DNA from: Paraburkholderia nodosa DSM 21604
Lineage (GTDB): Bacteria; Pseudomonadota; Gammaproteobacteria; Burkholderiales; Burkholderiaceae
Direction: 5' to 3'
Assembly: GCF_000519185.1 (NCBI RefSeq)
Contig: NZ_JAFA01000019.1
Span: forward strand, 1 to 64,000
DNA length: 64,000 nucleotides
Below the pieces are notes generated by a model. It did no database searches. It was given only the letters and a program-made list of their open reading frames with translations, and was not told the origin of the DNA. Both the position numbers and the translations under genes were made by a program. Positions 60,010 through 64,000 of this stretch are shown piece by piece; within the stretch, counting starts at the first letter, position 1; every line of letters starts with the position of its first letter.

Positions 60010-61236
60010 ATGAATTCCTCCCCCTTCGTGCGCACGCCGCTCGCCTCCGCGCTGCTGGCGCTTTCATGCTGCTTCGCCAGCGTCGATGCACTTGCGGCGC
60101 CGCCCGCGAAGATCGTCGCCTCGCTCGACCTGAGCGGCCCGGCCTCCTCGCTCGGCCAGCAATCGCTCGTCGGCATCCAGTTCGCGCTGGACAGCCTGAA
60201 CCAGCATGGCGGCGTGCTCGGCCAGCCCGTGACCTTCGACCAGCAGGACAACGGCACGAACCCGCAGCGCGCCATCACGCAGGCCAGCGCGCTCGTGCAG
60301 TCGGGTGCTTCTCTGCTGCTTTCGCCGATCTCCTCGGGCAGCACGCTCGCCGTGAGCAGGATGGTGTCGGCCAAATTCAAGGTGCCGATGTGCGTCTCCG
60401 TTTCGGCAGCCGAAGAGATCACGATGAAGGACTATCAACCCTATGTGTTCTCGATGGCGCCCACCACCTACATGCTGATGCGCGCCGTCACTACGCGCCT
60501 CGCGAAAGAGCCGTACAAGCGCTATGCCCTGCTCGTGCCCGACTATGCAGGCGGGCGCTCGGCGGCCGAGCGCTTCAAGACGCTCATGAAGAAGCTGAAT
60601 CCGCAGGCCCAGATCGTGGTCGAGGAGTATCCGAAACTCGGCGCGATCGACTACACGGCCAGCATCAACAAGATTCTCGCGGCCAAGCCCGACTATGTGT
60701 GGGCGCAGATCTACGGCGCCGATCTGGTTACGTTCTCGAAGCAGGCAAACGCGGTGGGCTTCTTCAAGCAGATCGACAACCACTTCATGACGGTGCTCGA
60801 CGCGGCCACGCTGAAGAATCTCGGCAACGACGCGCCCATCGGAACGGAAGGCTATCAGTACGCACCGTTCAACGAGATCGAGAAGACGCCACAGGGCAAG
60901 GCCTTCGTTACACAGTTCAAGGCGCGCACGGGCAACTATCCGTCCGACTGGGCCAGCGTCGCCTACGACTGCGTAACGACCTGGGCTCAGGCCGTGGCCG
61001 CCGCGCACTCGACGAGCCCCGACGCCGTGGTGCATGCGCTCACCACGAACACCTTCGATACGTTGCGTGGCAAGCTGCGTTTCGGCCAGGACGACCACGA
61101 GGCCGGCGTGCCCGTATACATCGGCAAGATCGCAACGAGCGCGCAATACGGGCAGCCCATTCTCGACGTCGACGAGGTGGTGCCCGCGAGCGCGACGCTA
61201 CCATCGAAGGCCATCGTCGACGCCGCGCGCCAGTAA
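60010..61236 (+). CDS. ABC-type branched-chain amino-acid-like substrate-binding protein
   Basis: A 408-residue periplasmic binding protein of the Leu/Ile/Val type. A signal peptide (about 30 residues, ending near DALA) is followed by AKIVASLDLSGPASSLGQQSL, GVLGQPVTFDQQDNG and the two-lobe pattern to the C terminus. GGAGA precedes the ATG. No permease or ATPase gene is near, so it either uses a transporter encoded elsewhere or is an orphan after rearrangement. Likely ligand is a carboxylate or aromatic acid, by family tendency. Confidence 0.9.
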   Translation: MNSSPFVRTPLASALLALSCCFASVDALAAPPAKIVASLDLSGPASSLGQQSLVGIQFALDSLNQHGGVLGQPVTFDQQDNGTNPQRAITQASALVQSGASLLLSPISSGSTLAVSRMVSAKFKVPMCVSVSAAEEITMKDYQPYVFSMAPTTYMLMRAVTTRLAKEPYKRYALLVPDYAGGRSAAERFKTLMKKLNPQAQIVVEEYPKLGAIDYTASINKILAAKPDYVWAQIYGADLVTFSKQANAVGFFKQIDNHFMTVLDAATLKNLGNDAPIGTEGYQYAPFNEIEKTPQGKAFVTQFKARTGNYPSDWASVAYDCVTTWAQAVAAAHSTSPDAVVHALTTNTFDTLRGKLRFGQDDHEAGVPVYIGKIATSAQYGQPILDVDEVVPASATLPSKAIVDAARQ

Positions 61237-61259
61237 GCGGCGCACGCAAGCGGTCGGAC

Positions 61260-61560
61260 CGCTCGCCATGGCGCGGCAGCGCGAGACGGTCGAACGCCAT
61301 GTAGCGAGAGGCTTCGCCGAGGGCGCGACGCTGGCCGCCAGCGGCGCCCGCCCCACCACCTCGAGCGCGGCTTCTTTTTCGAATCCACCGTGTTCGGCAA
61401 CCGGGTGGGCACGGTCGGACACAATGCTTCGCGCACCGACTTCTCGATCGGCTTTGGCGGGTTCAAGCAATCCTGCATCGACGCGAAGGCGGAACCGAAG
61501 GGCTAGACGCGTTTCTGAAGTCGAAGACACAGGTGCTCAATCAACCGCCCGATTGGGAGG
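61260..61560 (+). pseudogene. Aldehyde dehydrogenase C-terminal remnant
   Basis: Between the binding-protein gene and DUF2889, three forward frames in turn give ALDH tail pieces: ETVERHVARGFAEGATLAAS, then HLERGFFFESTVFGNRVGT, then DFSIGFGGFKQS followed after a frame change by GLDAFLKSKTQVLNQPPD. The order matches the last quarter of an ALDH with part missing between VGT and DFS. No complete domain or start remains. It is a decayed gene fragment. Confidence 0.75.
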
Positions 61561-61579
61561 ATCGCCCGGCGCGATGCCC

Positions 61580-62158
61580 TCAGGACCCAGCCGGCCGGTG
61601 GAACGCCGGCCAGCGCCGCAGAACGAGCTCGCGCGAGACACCATAGGCATAGCAGCTGTCGATCTTGAGCGGCTTGCCGTTCGCATCGGTTGCCTCCAGC
61701 AACACTTGCGAGCGCAGCGGATTGACGGCCTGAATGGCCGCCGTCGCCAGCGGAATCAAAATCTCCCGCAGGTGGGTGCAGGTCTCCCCGGCGGGCAGGC
61801 GCTTGCGGACTTCGCCGCTCCAGCCCGCGCCGATTCGCAGCCCCACGAGCGCCTGCAACGAATCGCCACCGCCCGAGCAGTCGCGATACGGATATGAACG
61901 CATGGTGGTAGCGACGGAGTGGATGACCATGTCCAGGTCGAAAACCACACACACGCCGATGTCATGGATCGACTCGTTCGCCGATACCACACGCAGGCCG
62001 CCAGGCGGAGTAAATTCGTGTGGCTTGCGGTCGGCAAGCTGGCCGACTATCTCGAACAGGCCGTCGCTGCGCCGGAAACCCTCGAAGTGGATGTTTCGTG
62101 TATGGAGAGGCTCGCGGGTCACGTCGTCCGTCGAGCCCGGTATCGATGCTTCAGTCAT
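61580..62158 (-). CDS. DUF2889 domain protein
   Basis: A 192-residue protein resembling the DUF2889 family: HTRNIHFEGFRRSDGLFEIVGQLADRKP at the start and CGGGDSLQ-type and LRIGAGWSGEVRKRL segments after it. The family has no settled function, and members often lie in aromatic or acyl-CoA degradation clusters. GGGAAG precedes ATG 62158. It is upstream of, and opposite to, the ALDH remnant. Confidence 0.72.
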   Translation of the reverse strand: MTEASIPGSTDDVTREPLHTRNIHFEGFRRSDGLFEIVGQLADRKPHEFTPPGGLRVVSANESIHDIGVCVVFDLDMVIHSVATTMRSYPYRDCSGGGDSLQALVGLRIGAGWSGEVRKRLPAGETCTHLREILIPLATAAIQAVNPLRSQVLLEATDANGKPLKIDSCYAYGVSRELVLRRWPAFHRPAGS

Positions 62159-62356
62159 GCTCTTCCCTTTCGCGTATTCGCAGCGCTACGCGCGAGCGAG
62201 CGCCTGCGCAAGTGCGCGGCCATGCCGGTCCTGGAACTTCGTATCGGTCAGGATGAGTCGTGCGCGAGCGCCAGTCAACGTGCGCAGCCGGGTTGTTCCG
62301 TACCCTGGAAACCCGCTGGCTTCAAAGCACAGCCCCGCTGCTCCGCCCGAATGCGC

Positions 62357-63286
62357 TCAGGCCGCCGCGTCCTCGCGCGGCCGGTCCAGCAGTTGCCTGA
62401 TCAGCGCGGATGTAATGGGATTCAGCTCGCGCCCTCGCGCGGTCGCAACGTGAATGTGGCGCACCGCCCACGGCTCGGCGAACTCCAACACAGCGACGCG
62501 GCCGAACAGTTCGTGGCTTACGAACGATTCGGGCTGGATAGTCACCCCCAGCCCAGCCTCGACGAGACTCACGGCCACGCCCGCGCTGCTCACGGTGTAA
62601 GGCGGCTCGAAGTCGGCGCCAAGGCGCCGCGCCGCGGCCCGAAGCGCGCTCTGCATGGCGTTGACCGCGATGATGTTCTCCGGCAGCAGGTCGGCGAACG
62701 AGACGCTCGCGCGAGCGGTCAACCGGTGTCCCTGCGGCACGACGGCGATCAGGCGGTCGGTGCGGTACGGGGTCACGTCCACCCCGCCCAGGTCGAGTTC
62801 ATGAGTGGCCGCGAACACGCCGACGTCGGCCTCGCCGCGCGCGACAGCTTGCACGATATCGGCGTTTTCCATTTCGCGCACCACGAGATCGACCAGCGGA
62901 TATTCGCGCTTGAATTCGCCCAGTTCGCGCGCGACGAACGGCACGATGATCGTGCGAGCCGACGCGATCGCCAGCTCGCCGCGCATGCCCTCGGTAAACG
63001 ACGCGACTTCGGCGCGCATGTCGTCGAGATTCTCGAAGATCTGCCGGATGTAGCGCACCAGCACGGCGCCCGCCGGGCTCGGCACGACCCCTTTGGGGCC
63101 GCGCTCCAGCAGTTTGATGCCCGCGATGTCTTCGAGATCCTGAATGCGCTTGGTCGCCGTGGATGCGGCGATGTTCTCGCGAATAGCGGCCAGACCGATT
63201 TGTTGCTCTTCGACCGCCGAAACGAACAACTTCAGCGTGAACAGATCGACCTGCCGGATCAGATGCAGCCGGTTGAAGGTGCTCAT
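62357..63286 (-). CDS. LysR-family transcriptional regulator
   Basis: A 309-residue LysR protein: MSTFNRLHLIRQVDLFTLKL, helix-turn-helix IREN-IAASTATKRIQDLED, and the effector domain from about residue 92. It is transcribed together with, or just after, the partial CaiB gene upstream (about 115 bp gap). AGGAGA precedes the start. Confidence 0.92.
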   Translation of the reverse strand: MSTFNRLHLIRQVDLFTLKLFVSAVEEQQIGLAAIRENIAASTATKRIQDLEDIAGIKLLERGPKGVVPSPAGAVLVRYIRQIFENLDDMRAEVASFTEGMRGELAIASARTIIVPFVARELGEFKREYPLVDLVVREMENADIVQAVARGEADVGVFAATHELDLGGVDVTPYRTDRLIAVVPQGHRLTARASVSFADLLPENIIAVNAMQSALRAAARRLGADFEPPYTVSSAGVAVSLVEAGLGVTIQPESFVSHELFGRVAVLEFAEPWAVRHIHVATARGRELNPITSALIRQLLDRPREDAAA

Positions 63287-63401
63287 GTCTCCTCTCTTGC
63301 CCGCTCTTTTTGCCCCTCTACACGATGCCGCGCGGGCCGGACCGGATCATCGTACACCGTCCTCCCTTGCGCGGCGCCCAGGGTCTCGCCTGTTGCGGCC
63401 G

Positions 63402-64000
63402 CTATTGCGGCGCCTGTCGCGGCAAATTCAGCAGGCGTTCGAGCCGGTCGTTGTCGGCGCCGATCTCGCGCGCGGCATGCAGCGGCGGCGGGCGCTTGCC
63501 GTCGAATGACAGCGGCAGTCCGACCAGACCGATCTCGTCGTCGGGCGGCGTTTCGATGATGCCGAGCGCGTGCGTCTGCTCGTGGCCGACGACCTCGGCC
63601 GTGGTCTGGATCGGCGCGACCGGAATGCCGGCCGCCTGCAGCCGCGCCTGCCACACCGCGCGCGTGTCCGTCGCAAGGCGCTCGCCGATCAGGCGGTCGA
63701 TTTCCGCGCGGTACTTCAGCCGTCCGGCATTGGTGGCGAAGCGGTCGTCGGTTGCCCATTCAGGGCGCCCGAGTGCCGCGCATAGTTTGGCGAACAGCGC
63801 ATCGTTCGCCGAACTCACGATCAGATGGCCATCGGCCGCTGCATACGCCCGATGCGGAACGATGAACGCCACGCCCGACCCGTGCCGGCCGCCCTCCTCC
63901 CCGTCCGCGCTATAGTTCGCGATGCCGACCGACATCCACGCAATCGCCGTTTCCAGCAGCGAACTGTTCACCGTTGCGCCGCAATGCTTGATCTGCCGGC
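63402..64000 (-). CDS. CaiB/BaiF family CoA transferase, C-terminal part
   Basis: The reverse strand carries the C-terminal 199 codons of a class III CoA transferase. The frame stays open to the window edge, reading RQIKHCGATVNSSLLETAIA, then APIQTTAEVV-like and LVGLPLSFDGKRP segments normal for the family end. The N-terminal half, with the catalytic Asp, lies beyond 64000. It is partial only because the window ends. Confidence 0.88.
   Translation of the reverse strand, partial: RQIKHCGATVNSSLLETAIAWMSVGIANYSADGEEGGRHGSGVAFIVPHRAYAAADGHLIVSSANDALFAKLCAALGRPEWATDDRFATNAGRLKYRAEIDRLIGERLATDTRAVWQARLQAAGIPVAPIQTTAEVVGHEQTHALGIIETPPDDEIGLVGLPLSFDGKRPPPLHAAREIGADNDRLERLLNLPRQAPQ

Overview
The window is GC-rich, densely coded DNA of beta-proteobacterial (Burkholderiales, Paraburkholderia/Caballeronia/Cupriavidus-like) character. 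This is inferred from protein style, the many LysR, IclR and CaiB/BaiF genes, and the porin remnant. No rRNA, tRNA, CRISPR array or replication gene is visible. Almost the whole window is one accessory catabolic region, bordered on the left by an IS3-type element that cut off a cyclase gene.

Layout. (1) 1-948: 3' end of an IS3-family transposase abutting a truncated zinc-ribbon/adenylate-cyclase gene. (2) 1599-7884: AraC regulator, a 120-aa unknown protein, a Rieske oxygenase, an aldehyde dehydrogenase and a GMC oxidoreductase. (3) 7903-12827: Old Yellow Enzyme, NAD(P)-binding protein, two Cys-nucleophile alpha/beta hydrolases and a divergent LysR. (4) 13098-21050: crotonase, SMP-30 lactonase, two aldehyde dehydrogenases, Zn-alcohol dehydrogenase and MmgE/PrpD, with a deletion scar (MmgE fused to a transporter tail) and a dead porin gene after it. 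(5) 22282-30950: operon of an acyl-CoA dehydrogenase, EtfB, EtfA, type-2 hydratase, CaiB CoA-transferase, CitE-like lyase and ETF-ubiquinone oxidoreductase, with a divergent LysR. (6) 31265-42298: SDR, CaiB, IclR, then AMP-ligase, thiolase, SDR and MaoC opposite an acyl-CoA dehydrogenase and two overlapping IclR genes. (7) 42360-49000: second operon of CitE-like lyase, MaoC hydratase, acyl-CoA dehydrogenase, two CaiB genes, nitroreductase and crotonase, divergent from an MFS transporter. (8) 50738-54417: Rieske reductase, second Rieske oxygenase, second copy of the 120-aa protein and a TetR regulator. (9) 54659-64000: two related alpha/beta hydrolases around an NTF2-like, MmgE/PrpD and SDR set, then a solute-binding protein, an aldehyde dehydrogenase remnant, DUF2889, LysR and a partial CaiB.

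How it may work together (inference). A Rieske oxygenase hydroxylates the substrate, and GMC/Zn-alcohol and aldehyde dehydrogenases oxidise the product to a carboxylate. CaiB transferases or the AMP ligase make the CoA ester. Acyl-CoA dehydrogenases (electrons through ETF and ETF-QO), hydratases, and either CitE-like lyases or SDR plus thiolase then cut the chain. Two operons repeat the set CoA-transferase/dehydrogenase/hydratase/CitE lyase, which resembles the itaconate/citramalyl-CoA route. The substrate cannot be named from sequence.

The two most notable signals are the duplicated Rieske plus 120-aa partner units about 47 kb apart, and a 14-bp inverted repeat (CTAAC-N4-GTTAG and close variants) in front of several of these units, which suggests one TetR-type regulon across the region.
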